64,000 nucleotides of DNA from positions 558,001-622,000 of the forward strand of contig NZ_CP091456.1 of NCBI RefSeq assembly GCF_023611925.1, read 5' to 3'. This document shows positions 1 through 10,369 of the stretch, in pieces (within the stretch, counting starts at the first letter, position 1; each line of letters starts with the position of its first letter). The stretch comes from Avibacterium sp. 20-132 (GTDB taxonomy: Bacteria; Pseudomonadota; Gammaproteobacteria; Enterobacterales; Pasteurellaceae). The position numbers and the translations under genes are program-made. A model generated the notes under the pieces. That model ran no database searches. It had not been told where the DNA came from and saw only the letters and a program-made list of their open reading frames with translations.

Positions 1-101
1 GTGGAGTGAACCGCAACGGTGCGGATACCTAGCTCTTTACAAGCACGTAAAATGCGTAGGGCAATTTCTCCACGGTTGGCTATTACAACTTTTTCTAACA
101 T
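1..101 (-). CDS. accC: Biotin carboxylase subunit of acetyl-CoA carboxylase (N-terminal fragment)
   Basis: Only the first 33 codons lie in the window; the gene continues past the left edge. They read [20 protein letters not shown] and onward, the standard opening of AccC, the ATP-dependent enzyme that carboxylates the biotin on AccB in the first step of fatty acid synthesis. The ATG is at 99-101. The gene follows accB on the same strand after 57 bp, the usual accB-accC order, so the two are probably cotranscribed. The identification rests on the N-terminus alone. Confidence 0.93.
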   Translation of the reverse strand, partial: MLEKVVIANRGEIALRILRACKELGIRTVAVHS

Positions 102-158
102 AAGAATGATCTCTTAGAATTGTTAGGCAGAACCTTGTTCCGCCTAAATAGAAATGAT

Positions 159-620
159 TTATTCGATAACAATTAATGGTTCATCAAATTCAACCGGTTC
201 ACCGTCATTAATCAGGATCGCTTTTACCACACCGGCTTTATCTGCTTCAATACGGTTCATCATTTTCATAGCTTCAACAATACACAATGCATCACCGACT
301 TTCACGCTTTGTCCCACTTCTACAAACGGTTTCGCATCAGGGCTTGGGCTACGGTAAAAGGTTCCAACCATTGGTGAACGAACTTGATGACCTGAAACCT
401 CGGTGCTTGCCTGAGGCTCAACGGTAGCTGTTGGCGCTGCGACAGGCGCAGGCGCTGGTGCAACTTGAGGCGCTGTAGCAGGAAGCGTATATTGCACTGC
501 TGTTGAGGAAGGAGAGCCACGATTAATACGAACAGACTCTTCACCTTCTGAAATCTCAAGCTCCATAATGCCTGATTCTTCAACTAATTCGATAAGTTTT
601 TTAATTTTACGAATATCCAT
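159..620 (-). CDS. accB: Biotin carboxyl carrier protein of acetyl-CoA carboxylase
   Basis: The protein has 153 residues, normal for AccB. It has an N-terminal dimerisation segment (about 1-35), a Pro/Ala-rich flexible linker (about 48-70) and a C-terminal biotinyl domain (about 77-153). The biotinylation motif EAMKMMN places the modified lysine at residue 119. It carries the carboxyl group between AccC and the carboxyltransferase AccA/AccD. It lies directly upstream of accC. An inverted pair of uptake sequences separates it from aroQ. Confidence 0.97.
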   Translation of the reverse strand: MDIRKIKKLIELVEESGIMELEISEGEESVRINRGSPSSTAVQYTLPATAPQVAPAPAPVAAPTATVEPQASTEVSGHQVRSPMVGTFYRSPSPDAKPFVEVGQSVKVGDALCIVEAMKMMNRIEADKAGVVKAILINDGEPVEFDEPLIVIE

Positions 621-648
621 AATTTTTTCCTAAAATGTTAATATTTTT

Positions 649-688
649 CACCGCACTTTAATGACGTTATGAAAAACAAAGTGCGGTG
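649..688. terminator. Inverted uptake-sequence pair between aroQ and accB
   Basis: An 11-bp arm CACCGCACTTT (649-659) and its exact complement (678-688) flank an 18-base loop. A T run follows on the plus strand. Paired uptake sequences of this kind commonly act as factor-independent terminators in this family. Both flanking genes are on the minus strand, where no good T run follows, so termination between aroQ and accB is uncertain. Confidence 0.5.
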
Positions 689-779
689 TTTTTTTAACTT
701 AAATTGCCGCCACAAAGATTACCTTAAAATAATCTTTTTGGCGATAAAATTCTGTTAATTTCGTTAAAATTTCCGTAAT

Positions 780-1232
780 TTATGCTTTATTTTGCAAATA
801 TTGCAACGCATAATGGAAGGCAAATTCATAGCCTTTTGCCCCTAAACCACAAATCACCCCTTCAGCCACATCACTAAAATAAGAATGATGGCGGAATGGT
901 TCGCGTTTATGAATATTCGATAAATGGACTTCAACAAACGGAATGGCGACGGCTAATAAGGCATCGCGTAGTGCGACACTGGTGTGGGTATAAGCAGCAG
1001 GATTAATAATAATAAAATCAATTTGTTGAAAACTTTGATGAATTTTATCTATCAGTTTTTCTTCACTATTTGCTTGAAAGCAGGTTAATGTTAAGCCGTG
1101 CTGTTGTGCAAGCTGTTGCATTTGTTGCTCAATGGCAGATAAAGAAAGCGTGCCATAATGTTTAGGTTCTCGCTTGCCTAACATATTTAGATTTGGGCCA
1201 TTAAGTAACAAAATTCGTGCAGATGTTGACAT
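780..1232 (-). CDS. aroQ: Type II 3-dehydroquinate dehydratase
   Basis: The 150-residue length fits the small dodecameric type II dehydroquinases, which convert 3-dehydroquinate to 3-dehydroshikimate in aromatic amino acid synthesis. Visible family motifs are [17 protein letters not shown] (residues 11-27, with the catalytic Arg and Tyr), [16 protein letters not shown] in the middle, and [17 protein letters not shown] with the catalytic His. It sits between menC and accB on the minus strand. The start codon is the ATG of [10 protein letters not shown]. Confidence 0.97.
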   Translation of the reverse strand: MSTSARILLLNGPNLNMLGKREPKHYGTLSLSAIEQQMQQLAQQHGLTLTCFQANSEEKLIDKIHQSFQQIDFIIINPAAYTHTSVALRDALLAVAIPFVEVHLSNIHKREPFRHHSYFSDVAEGVICGLGAKGYEFAFHYALQYLQNKA

Positions 1233-1320
1233 AATTAATCCTTTTTCCCTTAACTTGTTGCATTATAATGATTTTTATAAAAATCGCAGTAGCCTTCTCG
1301 GTGGTCTAACCAATAAGGGC

Positions 1321-2313
1321 TTATTGTATCGTTATTGGTGTGATATGTTCACTATTGAGATCTAAGACCGGTAAGGTTGAACCTTGCCATTGGCGAATTA
1401 ATTGGTATTGCATTAGATCTAATGTATCTAAGCCCGGTGTTGTATTGGGCGTATAACGCTGTGCGATACGGGCTAATTGGGTTAAACCAAAACTACTTTC
1501 TAATGCGGAACTGATTACCGCCATAATGCCTTGTTGATGGGCTTGTTGAATTAACCTAATACAGCGCTCTAAACTGCCAACAAGGGTTGGTTTGATAATA
1601 ATGGCAGCTAAGTGCGGTTCTTTTTCTACCACAAAATTGGCTTCTCGTACACTTTCATCCCACGCAATCGCAATGCCTGTTTGTTGGGCAAATTGACGGC
1701 TTTCTTCACGAGAGCGACAAGGTTCTTCTAAAAATTGAATACGAGAGCGGTGTGCTGGCTTAATATATTTTGCGAAAAGTTGTGCTTTAGCAGGTGTCCA
1801 AGCGCGGTTTGCATCTAAACGTAATTGCAATTCAGGAATGGCTTCTAAAAACATATCGGCAATTAATCCATCACGATTCGCTTCATATAAGCCCACTTTG
1901 ATTTTTGCGACTTTTTCCCCTTCAAGTTGCATTAATTCAGCATAAAGTTCATCGGGATCACCATAACAAAGCGGGGCAGTGCGATAATTCCCCTCTGTCG
2001 GTAATTCCCCTTTCATTTCGGCTAAGGCACAACTTAGCCCAAATGCCACGGAAGGAAATAATCCTTCTAAGGACAATTTCTGATTTTGACTCCGTGCCTT
2101 ATCCCAGTCTTTCAACCATTGAATCGCTTGCGCTTCCGCCTGTGCTAAGGTTTCTTGGCTAAATTCGGGTAAAGGTGCGATTTCTCCCCACCCTTCGTGT
2201 TCACCGCAGCGAATTTTTACAAGCAACCCTTCGCGTAATTTTAAAAAACGGTTGCGTAATACCACTTGGGAATCCATCGGGATTTGATAACGATAGAGTT
2301 GATAGGAACGCAT
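1321..2313 (-). CDS. menC: o-Succinylbenzoate synthase
   Basis: The 330-residue protein belongs to the enolase superfamily and dehydrates SHCHC to o-succinylbenzoate in menaquinone synthesis. The KxK acid/base motif is visible (KIKVGLYE), as are the metal-ligand segments LDANRAW, FLEEPC and AWDES. Its 3' end lies 88 bp before aroQ and its 5' end 11 bp after a small membrane protein gene. menB is just upstream, so this is a menaquinone segment read on the minus strand. Confidence 0.95.
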   Translation of the reverse strand: MRSYQLYRYQIPMDSQVVLRNRFLKLREGLLVKIRCGEHEGWGEIAPLPEFSQETLAQAEAQAIQWLKDWDKARSQNQKLSLEGLFPSVAFGLSCALAEMKGELPTEGNYRTAPLCYGDPDELYAELMQLEGEKVAKIKVGLYEANRDGLIADMFLEAIPELQLRLDANRAWTPAKAQLFAKYIKPAHRSRIQFLEEPCRSREESRQFAQQTGIAIAWDESVREANFVVEKEPHLAAIIIKPTLVGSLERCIRLIQQAHQQGIMAVISSALESSFGLTQLARIAQRYTPNTTPGLDTLDLMQYQLIRQWQGSTLPVLDLNSEHITPITIQ

Positions 2314-2324
2314 ATTTTCTCCTT

Positions 2325-2783
2325 TTATTGATTGATCTGTTTTGTTGGCTTAGCCAGAAAAAAGCAAATGACGCAGAGGATAGCAAGAATGATGGACAGA
2401 AATAACCCTGTGAGTAAGGTGGCAAGGAAACTATGTAAAAATAATGGTAAGGAACGGCCAAATAACACTTCCAATAACGCTAATGCGAGAAAGCCACACC
2501 AAAACTCAATGGAAACGTGTAATAAAACGGCAATTTGCAAGCCCCCCCTGATCAAAGCACTTCTTCGTAATGCTTTATGCCAACGTAATTTTTGCTTAAT
2601 CAGTAAGTGGTAATCGACAAAGGTATAAAAAGCAATAAAGCAGAGAACACCGATACACATTCCTAGTATAGACATCGGGTGGGAAGAGATCAGCAAGCCA
2701 AAGAAAAAACACACAGCGGTGTTAAATAACACAACGGCAGTCCAAAAGAAAAGCAGTTTTTTAAGTGAGATTGAGGTCATCAT
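2325..2783 (-). CDS. Uncharacterised four-helix membrane protein
   Basis: The frame encodes 152 residues (151 if the second of two adjacent ATGs is used) with four long hydrophobic segments at about 9-33, 37-60, 78-110 and 115-144. A positively charged loop, [19 protein letters not shown], lies between helices 2 and 3. I do not recognise the family. It lies 11 bp upstream of menC on the same strand and shares its transcript. It begins after the menB terminator, so it may hold the menC promoter region. A role in quinone metabolism is possible only by location. Confidence 0.7.
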   Translation of the reverse strand: MMTSISLKKLLFFWTAVVLFNTAVCFFFGLLISSHPMSILGMCIGVLCFIAFYTFVDYHLLIKQKLRWHKALRRSALIRGGLQIAVLLHVSIEFWCGFLALALLEVLFGRSLPLFLHSFLATLLTGLFLSIILAILCVICFFLAKPTKQINQ

Positions 2784-2805
2784 TCTGTATTCGGGATAAA
2801 ATAAA

Positions 2806-2841
2806 AGTGCGGTAAAAAATAATGAAAATTTTTACCGCACT
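2806..2841 (-). terminator. menB terminator built from inverted uptake sequences
   Basis: A 13-bp perfect stem, AGTGCGGTAAAAA (2806-2818) with its complement (2829-2841), begins 7 bp after the menB stop. On the minus strand it is followed by CTTTTATTTTATC, so it resembles an intrinsic terminator. It separates menB from the membrane protein gene and menC. Confidence 0.75.
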
Positions 2842-2847
2842 AGGCAA

Positions 2848-3705
2848 TTATGGGTTACGCTTAAATTTGCTGAAATCAGGCGCGCGTTTCTCATTGAATG
2901 CGTTACGCCCTTCTTGCCCTTCTTCAGTCATATAAAATAACATCGTTGCGTTCCCCGCCAATTCTTGTAAACCCGCTTGACCATCACAATCTGCGTTTAA
3001 TGCGGCTTTTAGACAACGTAATGCAATTGGGCTATTGCGAAGCATTTCGCGACACCAGCGCACGGTTTCTTTTTCTAAATCAGCGTATGGCACAACGGTA
3101 TTGACCAAGCCCATTTCTAAGGCTTCTTGCGCATTGTATTGACGGCATAAGAACCAAATTTCACGGGCTTTTTTCTGTCCGACAATTCGTGCCATATAAC
3201 TTGCACCCCAGCCACCATCAAAGGATCCGACTTTCGGGCCTGTTTGACCAAAAATTGCGTTTTCGGCAGCGATGGTAAGATCGCAAAGCATATGTAACAC
3301 GTGTCCACCACCAATCGCATAGCCTGCCACCATTGCTACAACGGGTTTCGGACAGCTGCGAATATCACGTTGAAAATCCAGAACATTAAGATGATGCACG
3401 CCTGCGTCGTCTTTATAACCACCGTAATCACCACGGACTTTTTGATCTCCGCCAGAGCAAAAGGCTTTTTCTCCTTGTCCTGTTAGCACGATTACCCCAA
3501 CATTTTCATCAAAGCGTGCATCAGAAAAAGCGTGGATCATTTCTTTTACCGTTTGAGGACGAAAGGCATTGCGAACTTCGGGGCGATTAATTGTAATTTT
3601 GGCGATCCCGTCAGTGGATTTATGATACAAAATATCACTATACCCTTCGCTGTGGTCTGCCCATTCTACGGGGGCGTAAAGTACATCATCTTTTGGATTT
3701 TGCAT
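2848..3705 (-). CDS. menB: 1,4-Dihydroxy-2-naphthoyl-CoA synthase
   Basis: The 285-residue crotonase-fold enzyme closes the second ring of menaquinone from o-succinylbenzoyl-CoA. Visible family features are the oxyanion-hole and active-site stretch [16 protein letters not shown], the segment [22 protein letters not shown], and [20 protein letters not shown]. The length matches E. coli MenB. It is transcribed before the membrane protein gene and menC, with a strong hairpin between them. Confidence 0.97.
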   Translation of the reverse strand: MQNPKDDVLYAPVEWADHSEGYSDILYHKSTDGIAKITINRPEVRNAFRPQTVKEMIHAFSDARFDENVGVIVLTGQGEKAFCSGGDQKVRGDYGGYKDDAGVHHLNVLDFQRDIRSCPKPVVAMVAGYAIGGGHVLHMLCDLTIAAENAIFGQTGPKVGSFDGGWGASYMARIVGQKKAREIWFLCRQYNAQEALEMGLVNTVVPYADLEKETVRWCREMLRNSPIALRCLKAALNADCDGQAGLQELAGNATMLFYMTEEGQEGRNAFNEKRAPDFSKFKRNP

Positions 3706-3783
3706 AATTAATTCCTTTGCTAAATAAATCGGTGAGCATTATAGCTTAATCTAGAAATGACGAAAAGCCAGCGAATGATCAAA

Positions 3784-3827
3784 AAAGCCCCGCATTTGCG
3801 AGGCTTGGTTTACCGCAAAAGTGCGGT
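3784..3827 (-). terminator. Terminator downstream of clpB
   Basis: Two hairpins lie in tandem. On the minus strand the one at 3784-3806 reads AAGCCTCGCAAATGCGGGGC with a T6 tail, the expected form for a clpB terminator. The one at 3812-3827 (ACCGCA-AAAG-TGCGGT) contains an uptake core and has a T run on the plus strand. Confidence 0.8.
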
Positions 3828-3844
3828 GTTTTTTTTATCAACAA

Positions 3845-6418
3845 TTAGGATTGGGTTGCAATCACGTTACCATCGACATAATCAATCGTAACGGTTTTTC
3901 CCGGTAAAAGCTCACCAGAAAGAATTTGTTGGGCAAGCGGATTTTCCACTTCTTGCTGGATTGCACGTTTCAGTGGTCTTGCACCATAAATTGGGTCATA
4001 ACCAATTTCCCCAATGAAATCTAATGCCGCATCGGTAAAACTTAGATGATAACCATGTGATTCCATCCGTTTTTCTAAACGTTGTAATTGAATTTTCGCA
4101 ATCGTGCGAATATTGGCTTTATCCAATGGGTGGAAGACCACCGTTTCGTCAATCCGATTGATAAATTCTGGACGGAAGTGTTGGCTTACCACCGACATCA
4201 CGACCTCTTTCATACCTGCATAATCAAGATCTTGGTTACCTTGAATCAGATCAGAACCGAGGTTTGAGGTCATAATCACAACGGTGTTACGGAAATCAAC
4301 CGTGCGACCTTGTCCATCAGTTAAGCGTCCATCATCAAGCACTTGTAATAAGATATTGAAAACATCAGGGTGCGCTTTTTCTACTTCATCTAATAACACC
4401 ACAGAATAAGGGCGACGGCGTACCGCTTCGGTTAAATAGCCCCCTTCTTCATAGCCCACATATCCCGGTGGGGCGCCGACTAAACGCGAGACACTGTGTT
4501 TTTCCATAAATTCTGACATATCAATACGAACCATCGCATTTTCATCATCAAATAAGAAACTCGCCAATGTTTTGCACAATTCCGTTTTACCCACACCTGT
4601 TGGCCCTAAGAATAAGAATGAGCCAATCGGGCGATTTGGATCGGATAATCCGGCACGGCTACGGCGAATTGCATTGGCAACTGCCACAACGGCTTCATTT
4701 TGTCCAACAACGCGTTTATGAAGTACATTTTCCATTCGTAATAATTTTTCTTTTTCCCCTTCCATCATTTTGGATACTGGGATACCTGTGGCACGGGAAA
4801 GCACTTCGGCAATTTCTTCATCAGTTACACGATAGCGTAATAAGTGCATTTCTTTACCCTCTGCACTTTCAGCTTGGGCAAGTTGGCGCTCTAATTCAGG
4901 GATACGTCCATATTGTAATTCAGACATTTTACTCAAATCACCGACACGGCGCGCTTGTTCCATTTGCGTACGGGCATTTTCTAATTCGGCTTTAATATGT
5001 TGCGCGCCAGATAGGGCTGCTTTTTCGCTTTTCCAAACGTCTTCTAATTCCGCATATTCACGTTCTTTTTCTGCCAGTTCTTTTTCAAGCATTTCTAAAC
5101 GTTTACGGCTTGCGCTATCGTCTTCTTTTTGTAATGCCTGTTGTTCTAACTTGAGCTGGATAATACGGCGTTCCAAGCGATCAAGTTGTTCCGGTTTAGA
5201 ATCAATTTCCATACGAATACTAGAGGCAGCTTCATCAATTAAATCGATCGCTTTATCAGGTAATTGGCGATCGGAGATATAACGATGTGAAAGTGTTGCC
5301 GCCGCGACAATCGCTGGGTCTGTAATTTGAACGTGATGATGAATTTCATAACGCTCTTTCAAACCACGTAAAATGGCAATGGTATCTTCAACCGTTGGCT
5401 CATCGACAAAAACTTTTTGGAAACGACGCTCAAGTGCGGCATCTTTTTCAATATATTGACGATATTCATCTAAGGTTGTTGCGCCGACACAGTGCAATTC
5501 ACCACGAGCAAGAGACGGTTTTAATAAATTTCCTGCATCCATTGCCCCATCGGTTTTACCTGCACCAACCATAGTGTGAATTTCATCAATAAATAAAATC
5601 ACACGGCCTTCTTCTTTTGCAATTTCATTCAGTACGGCTTTTAAGCGTTCTTCAAATTCACCACGGTATTTTGCGCCCGCAATTAATGCGCCCATATCAA
5701 GGGAAAGAACACGTTTATTTTTTAATCCTTCTGGCACTTCACCATTAACGATACGTTGTGCCAATCCTTCCACAATGGCGGTTTTTCCCACACCCGGTTC
5801 ACCAATCAGGACAGGGTTATTCTTAGTTCGGCGTTGTAACACTTGGATTGTGCGACGAATTTCTTCATCTCGCCCAATGACGGGATCTAACTTACCGCTT
5901 TCCGCACGTGCGGTTAAATCAATCGTATATTTTTCTAAGGCCTGACGGCTTTCTTCTGCATTTTGGTCATTCACGGATTGACCTCCTCTAATTTGTTCTA
6001 TTGCTTGTTGTAAACGATCTTTTTTTGCACCGCACTTATGTAATAACTCACTTAGGCTACTTTTTTCTTCTAATGCGGCTAACAGAAAAAGTTCTGATGA
6101 AATATATTTATCTTGTTTTTGTTGTGCGAGCTTATCGCATAGATTTAATAAATTAACCAAGTTACGTGAAATTTGCACATCACCGCCATTCCCTGAAACC
6201 TGTGGTAAGCGATTAAGTTCTGCATTTAATTCATTACGTAACATTGCAACATTCACCCCACTTGCGGTTAAAATTGGGGCAACCGATCCGCCTTCTTGGT
6301 TTAACAAGGCTGTCATTAAATGTACGGGTTCAATAAATTGGTTATCTTTTCCTAAGGCTAAAGATTGGGCTTCAGCCAAGGCTTGTTGAAATTTAGTGGT
6401 AAATTTTTCTATATTCAT
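3845..6418 (-). CDS. clpB: ATP-dependent disaggregase chaperone ClpB
   Basis: The 857 residues match the usual ClpB length. In order there is an N-terminal Clp-N repeat domain (about 1-150), a first AAA+ domain with Walker A GEPGVGKT (about 205) and Walker [10 protein letters not shown], a coiled-coil middle domain rich in Glu, Lys and Gln (about 410-530), and a second AAA+ domain with Walker A GPTGVGKT (about 605) and [11 protein letters not shown]. It extracts proteins from aggregates together with DnaK. It stands alone on the minus strand behind a candidate heat-shock promoter. Confidence 0.98.
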   Translation of the reverse strand: MNIEKFTTKFQQALAEAQSLALGKDNQFIEPVHLMTALLNQEGGSVAPILTASGVNVAMLRNELNAELNRLPQVSGNGGDVQISRNLVNLLNLCDKLAQQKQDKYISSELFLLAALEEKSSLSELLHKCGAKKDRLQQAIEQIRGGQSVNDQNAEESRQALEKYTIDLTARAESGKLDPVIGRDEEIRRTIQVLQRRTKNNPVLIGEPGVGKTAIVEGLAQRIVNGEVPEGLKNKRVLSLDMGALIAGAKYRGEFEERLKAVLNEIAKEEGRVILFIDEIHTMVGAGKTDGAMDAGNLLKPSLARGELHCVGATTLDEYRQYIEKDAALERRFQKVFVDEPTVEDTIAILRGLKERYEIHHHVQITDPAIVAAATLSHRYISDRQLPDKAIDLIDEAASSIRMEIDSKPEQLDRLERRIIQLKLEQQALQKEDDSASRKRLEMLEKELAEKEREYAELEDVWKSEKAALSGAQHIKAELENARTQMEQARRVGDLSKMSELQYGRIPELERQLAQAESAEGKEMHLLRYRVTDEEIAEVLSRATGIPVSKMMEGEKEKLLRMENVLHKRVVGQNEAVVAVANAIRRSRAGLSDPNRPIGSFLFLGPTGVGKTELCKTLASFLFDDENAMVRIDMSEFMEKHSVSRLVGAPPGYVGYEEGGYLTEAVRRRPYSVVLLDEVEKAHPDVFNILLQVLDDGRLTDGQGRTVDFRNTVVIMTSNLGSDLIQGNQDLDYAGMKEVVMSVVSQHFRPEFINRIDETVVFHPLDKANIRTIAKIQLQRLEKRMESHGYHLSFTDAALDFIGEIGYDPIYGARPLKRAIQQEVENPLAQQILSGELLPGKTVTIDYVDGNVIATQS

Positions 6419-6512
6419 TCTCTCTTCTTCCTATCTTTTGTTGCTTAAGTTTGAAAAGCAAGGCAATGCCATCGTATTTCAAAATCAAGCAATGATCATT
6501 ATGCTATCTCGC

Positions 6513-6538
6513 ATTTTGGCGAGTTTCTCTTGTTCAAG
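6513..6538 (-). promoter_or_regulatory. Candidate sigma-32 promoter of clpB
   Basis: On the minus strand CTTGAA (6533-6538) is followed after 13 bp by CCAAAAT (6513-6519). This resembles the heat-shock consensus CTTGAAA-N12/14-CCCCATNT, though the -10 is imperfect. The -10 lies inside a small inverted repeat, CTCGC...GCGAG. The expected start is about 85-90 nt before the clpB ATG. The assignment is inferred from the pattern and the gene. Confidence 0.5.
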
Positions 6539-6701
6539 TAAGTAAGGACTAATTTGTAAATTTCAAGCATAAAATAAAAAAAATTTAAGCAAAATCTATT
6601 AATACCGTTAGAACAATAGGTTGCATAAATGAGTAGTTTACTCAATTGTTCTTCACCTTTATAATTGTGCTTAATTAATGATTTTCAATAAGGATGGAAA
6701 A

Positions 6702-7526
6702 ATGCAATTTTCCAAAATGCACGGATTAGGCAATGATTTTGTTGTGGTTGATGCGGTAACGCAAAATGCTTATTTTCCCACTGAAATGATAAAAAAACTG
6801 GCCGATCGCCATACTGGCATTGGCTTTGATCAACTCCTTGTCGTTGAACCGCCTTATGATCCCGAGCTAGATTTTCACTATCGTATCTTTAATGCAGATG
6901 GCAGTGAAGTGGCTCAATGTGGCAATGGCGCACGTTGTTTTGCCCGTTTTGTTACAATGAAAGGGCTAACCAATAAAAAAGACATTGCGGTCAGCACGGC
7001 AAAAGGCAAAATGATCTTAAGCGTACAAGATGATGGAATGATCCGTGTGAATATGGGTGAACCGATTTGGGAACCAAGCAAAATTCCATTTATCGCCAAT
7101 AAATTTGAGAAAAATTACATTCTACGTACGGAAATTCAAACGGTATTATGTGGTGCAGTGTCAATGGGAAATCCTCATTGCGTTGTACAAGTGGAAGATA
7201 TTGCCAGCGCCAATGTTGCCCAACTAGGCCCTTTACTTGAAAGCCACGAACGCTTTCCTGAACGAGTAAACGCAGGGTTTATGCAAATCATCAACCGTAA
7301 TCATATTAAATTACGTGTTTACGAACGGGGCGCAGGAGAAACACAAGCCTGTGGAAGCGGTGCCTGTGCAGCAGCAGCAGTAGGCATAATGCAAGGTTTA
7401 CTTGATAATAAAGTACAAGTTGATCTGCCCGGAGGTAGCCTCACCATTGAATGGCAAGGTGAAGGCCACCCACTTTATATGACAGGCGATGCAACGCATA
7501 TTTATGATGGGGTGATTAGGTTGTAA
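6702..7526 (+). CDS. dapF: Diaminopimelate epimerase
   Basis: The enzyme converts LL- to meso-diaminopimelate for lysine and peptidoglycan. I place the start at the ATG of [18 protein letters not shown], which follows AAGGATGGAAAA and gives 274 residues, the family size. An in-frame ATG 24 bp upstream would add an atypical tail. The two catalytic cysteines are in AQCGNGARC and QACGSGACA. xerC follows after 43 bp on the same strand, a common pairing in gamma-proteobacteria. Confidence 0.96.
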   Translation: MQFSKMHGLGNDFVVVDAVTQNAYFPTEMIKKLADRHTGIGFDQLLVVEPPYDPELDFHYRIFNADGSEVAQCGNGARCFARFVTMKGLTNKKDIAVSTAKGKMILSVQDDGMIRVNMGEPIWEPSKIPFIANKFEKNYILRTEIQTVLCGAVSMGNPHCVVQVEDIASANVAQLGPLLESHERFPERVNAGFMQIINRNHIKLRVYERGAGETQACGSGACAAAAVGIMQGLLDNKVQVDLPGGSLTIEWQGEGHPLYMTGDATHIYDGVIRL

Positions 7527-7569
7527 TTTTTCGTTATTTTACACCGCACTTTATGATAGGACAAAGTTA

Positions 7570-8460
7570 ATGCAACAACACCTCAACACCTACTGGAACT
7601 ACCTGCGTATTGAACGGCAGGTGAGTCCACATACATTGAGTAATTACCAGCGTCAGCTTGAGGCGGTGGTGGCGATGTTGCAGGAAAATGGAATAACACA
7701 ATGGCAAGATATTACACCAAGTATAGTGCGGTTTGTCTTGGCTCAGAGTAAAAAGGCAGGCTTACACGAAAAAAGTTTGGCTTTACGATTATCTGCATTA
7801 CGTCAGTTTTTGAGTTATTTAGTTCAGCAAGGCGTGCTTGCTGTCAATCCTGCGGTTGGCGTTTCTGCGCCTAAACAAGGAAAACATTTACCAAAAAATT
7901 TGGATAATGAACAGGTTCAGCAATTATTAGCTAACGACAGTAAAGAGCCAATAGATTTACGCGATAAAGCGATGTTGGAATTAATGTATAGCTCAGGGTT
8001 ACGTTTATCCGAATTGCAAGGATTGAATCTAAATAGCATTAACACGCGTGCGCGGGAGGTACGTGTCATTGGGAAAGGGAATAAAGAACGTATTTTGCCT
8101 TTCGGTCGTTATGCCTCTCACGCCTTACAACAATGGTTAAAAGTGCGGTTGTTATTTAATCCAAAAGATGATGCTTTATTTGTGAGTCAATTAGGTAATC
8201 GAATGAGTCATCGTTCTATTCAAAAGCGAATGGAAGTATGGGGAATTAAGCAAGGATTATCTAGCCATTTGAACCCTCATAAATTGCGCCATTCTTTTGC
8301 CACACATATGCTTGAAAGTAGTTCCAATTTACGCGTGGTACAAGAATTGCTTGGACACAGTAATCTCTCTACCACGCAAATCTATACTCACCTTGATTTC
8401 CAACATTTAGCACAGGTTTACGATTCCGCACACCCAAGAGCGAAACGAAAAAAATCGTAA
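7570..8460 (+). CDS. xerC: Tyrosine recombinase XerC
   Basis: The 296-residue site-specific recombinase works with XerD at dif to resolve chromosome dimers. The N-terminal SAM-like core-binding domain spans about 1-90. The catalytic residues are visible as Arg in [32 protein letters not shown] and the nucleophile Tyr in QIYTHLD. It is downstream of dapF and convergent with fau. Confidence 0.96.
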   Translation: MQQHLNTYWNYLRIERQVSPHTLSNYQRQLEAVVAMLQENGITQWQDITPSIVRFVLAQSKKAGLHEKSLALRLSALRQFLSYLVQQGVLAVNPAVGVSAPKQGKHLPKNLDNEQVQQLLANDSKEPIDLRDKAMLELMYSSGLRLSELQGLNLNSINTRAREVRVIGKGNKERILPFGRYASHALQQWLKVRLLFNPKDDALFVSQLGNRMSHRSIQKRMEVWGIKQGLSSHLNPHKLRHSFATHMLESSSNLRVVQELLGHSNLSTTQIYTHLDFQHLAQVYDSAHPRAKRKKS

Positions 8461-8497
8461 AAATTGCACCGTTTTTAGGGGGAACCCTATCCACTTA

Positions 8498-9073
8498 TCA
8501 CCCCACAAACACCCCAAACAAGGGGATATCCCAACTTTCTATGGGTAATGCGTCCACTTGTTGGCATTGGTGAGCTAAACCGATAGGAAGGAAATTTTTT
8601 TGTTGCCAGTTTTGTAATGTTCTGTCATAAAAGCCACCGCCCATTCCAAGACGGTTGCCTTGTTTATCAAAGGCAACAAGTGGGGTGAAAAGAATATCAA
8701 GTGCATTGGTTGGAAGCACATTTCGTACATCTAATTTAGGTTCTAAAATACCAAATTTGTTTTTTTGTAATGGACTATCTGATTGATAGCGGAGAAATAA
8801 CAAATGATTCGCTGCAAAAGGATGTAATACGGGAAGATAAACAGAGAGGTTTTGTTGCCACAATTTCTGAATAAGCAGTGTGGTTGAGATTTCTCCGTCA
8901 AAAGAAAGGTATAATCCAATATGTTTAGCCTGTTTTTGCGTGATAAAATCAAGCGCTTGTTGGGTAATATTTTGTTCAGCAAGGCTTTGTTGAGTAGGGC
9001 TAAGAGATTGTCTTAATTGACGAATGTGTTGGCGAATAATTTGACGCTGTTGATTGCAGGTTGTAAGGTTCAT
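8498..9073 (-). CDS. fau: 5-Formyltetrahydrofolate cyclo-ligase
   Basis: This is a YgfA/MTHFS-family enzyme, which converts 5-formyl-THF to 5,10-methenyl-THF using ATP. The start is the ATG at 9071-9073 (MNLTTCNQQRQ), giving 191 residues. A longer open frame to 9136 would run inside the 6S RNA gene and is not coding. The C-terminal signature GNRLGMGGGFYDRTL is visible. The gene begins about 10 bp after the 6S RNA 3' end, the conserved ssrS-fau arrangement, so it is probably made by read-through of ssrS. Confidence 0.93.
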   Translation of the reverse strand: MNLTTCNQQRQIIRQHIRQLRQSLSPTQQSLAEQNITQQALDFITQKQAKHIGLYLSFDGEISTTLLIQKLWQQNLSVYLPVLHPFAANHLLFLRYQSDSPLQKNKFGILEPKLDVRNVLPTNALDILFTPLVAFDKQGNRLGMGGGFYDRTLQNWQQKNFLPIGLAHQCQQVDALPIESWDIPLFGVFVG

Positions 9074-9082
9074 TGCATTGAC

Positions 9083-9276
9083 AGAAGAACCCGAGATGCC
9101 GTTGTGGATGGTCGGTCCTTGAACCCTACGGTTCAAGGGAATCAGTCATTATCGTTTTTAGGCTTCTTACATCAGGGCTTGCGCCAAGGTAAGCTTGCAC
9201 ACCAACAATAGGAAACCAATTCATAAGATGTTAAGTATCGGCTCAGGGACGTAACCCACTGGCGAACATCTCAGGT
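9083..9276 (-). ncRNA. ssrS: 6S RNA, regulator of RNA polymerase
   Basis: The minus strand has the classic 6S layout between zapA and fau. The 5' arm CCTGAGATGTTCGCC pairs with the 3' arm GGCATCTCGGG to close the rod. Conserved E. coli-like blocks follow in order: CCTGAGCCGATA, AGAAGCCT and a TTGAACC...GGTTCAAGG terminal hairpin. 6S RNA mimics an open promoter and sequesters sigma-70 holoenzyme. The ends are set by the closing stem and are accurate only to a few bases. Confidence 0.93.
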
Positions 9277-9278
9277 AA

Positions 9279-9307
9279 TCTTTAAATTTGTGGTAATACT
9301 AACGCAA
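9279..9307 (-). promoter_or_regulatory. Probable promoter of the 6S RNA gene
   Basis: On the minus strand TTGCGT (9302-9307) and TAAAGA (9279-9284) are separated by 17 bp and lie just before the closing stem of 6S RNA. Spacing and position fit a sigma-70 promoter. The -10 is a modest match. Confidence 0.45.
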
Positions 9308-9365
9308 TTTAGTCGTATTGACTAGCTTAATTTTTCCAATTCTTGGTTAAGATCATATTATTTCA

Positions 9366-9668
9366 TCAAGTATTGGTTTTTTGTGCCAAAATGCCTTCTA
9401 AAGAATTATCCAGTTGTCTGATTTGTGTGCTAACGACTTGTTCAATTTTCTGCGTAACTTGCTGCTGTTGGATAAGTTCATAACTTAGGTTTAATGCCAC
9501 GATAGAAAGCACTTTCTCTAATTGCAATATCCCTGTGCGTTCCTTCATTTCAGATACTCGTTGATCTAATGCGCGAGCAGCTTGGCGTAAGGCATCGTGT
9601 TGATCTTCTTGACAATTTAAACGTAACACCTGTCCTAATACAGATAATTCAATGCTTTGCGATGACAT
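9366..9668 (-). CDS. zapA: Cell division protein ZapA
   Basis: This small FtsZ-ring-stabilising protein has 100 residues from the ATG at 9666-9668 (MSSQSIELSVLGQVLRLNC), the size of E. coli ZapA. A longer frame to 9728 adds a non-conserved tail. The N-terminal beta region carries the family pattern (LGQVLRLNCQEDQHDALRQAA). The rest is a Gln-rich coiled coil (about 55-95). It is divergent from ygfB and upstream of ssrS, as in E. coli. Confidence 0.92.
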   Translation of the reverse strand: MSSQSIELSVLGQVLRLNCQEDQHDALRQAARALDQRVSEMKERTGILQLEKVLSIVALNLSYELIQQQQVTQKIEQVVSTQIRQLDNSLEGILAQKTNT

Positions 9669-9803
9669 ACTTATCCTCAGTGAAAATAAATTTTTTGCTA
9701 TTATGCCATAGCAAATATTTTTCGTCATAAAAATCCGCCTGATTGTGGTTAGCTTAATCTAACAGTGCTAAACTACGCCTATCTTTAGCAAAAGGAAAAA
9801 ATT

Positions 9804-10358
9804 ATGTCTGATATTCTCTCTTATGACGAATTAGCCCAAAAACTCCGTCAAGCCACCATTCCTGTTACTGCTGCCGAATTACACGGCTTGCTTACTGGCT
9901 TAATTTGTGGCGCGGCAAGTGAGCAAAAATGGCCCATTTTTATGAATGAATTTACCAATAATGGTGAGGCCTACCCTACCGCTTTATTAAAAGACATATC
10001 GGCACTTTACCACGATATTCAGCATCACCTAGAAGATATTGATAGCTTCAATTTTCAACTTTTCTTGCCAGAAAACGGCGATGTGTTTAACGAAATTGAT
10101 GCCCTTTCAGAATGGACAAGCCACTTTTTGCTCGGTTTAGGGCTAGTGCAAGCTCAAATGGATAAAGAAACGGGTGAAATTGGTGAAGCGTTAGATGATC
10201 TGCAACATATTGCGGTATTAGCTTATGAAGAAGATGACGATCCTGAAGAACTGGCGGAATCCTTAGAACAAGTGGTGGAATATGTCCGCACCTTGGTGGC
10301 GGTGCTTTATGCCCATTATCGCCCTTATCAGGCTCAACAAAAAACCGTATTACACTAA
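9804..10358 (+). CDS. ygfB: YecA/UPF0149 family protein YgfB
   Basis: The acidic protein of 184 residues matches the UPF0149/YgfB family in length, with ELHGLLTGLICGA near residue 23 and LSEWTSHFLLGLGL near residue 110. It is first in the conserved ygfB-pepP-ubiH-ubiI run, 11 bp upstream of pepP. Its biochemical function is not clear from the sequence; YgfB acts as a regulator in Pseudomonas. Confidence 0.92.
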   Translation: MSDILSYDELAQKLRQATIPVTAAELHGLLTGLICGAASEQKWPIFMNEFTNNGEAYPTALLKDISALYHDIQHHLEDIDSFNFQLFLPENGDVFNEIDALSEWTSHFLLGLGLVQAQMDKETGEIGEALDDLQHIAVLAYEEDDDPEELAESLEQVVEYVRTLVAVLYAHYRPYQAQQKTVLH

Positions 10359-10369
10359 GGAGAAAGACG

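Noticed and set aside
4567..4995. Plus-strand frame of 142 codons
   Set aside because: It is antisense to clpB, whose frame is complete and strongly conserved.
7362..7385. Short GCA repeat in dapF, possible phase-variation tract
   Set aside because: It encodes the conserved Ala stretch after the catalytic Cys, has too few units, and no long simple repeats occur elsewhere.
9074..9136. N-terminal extension of fau
   Set aside because: These codons fall inside the 3' arm of 6S RNA and are absent from the family.
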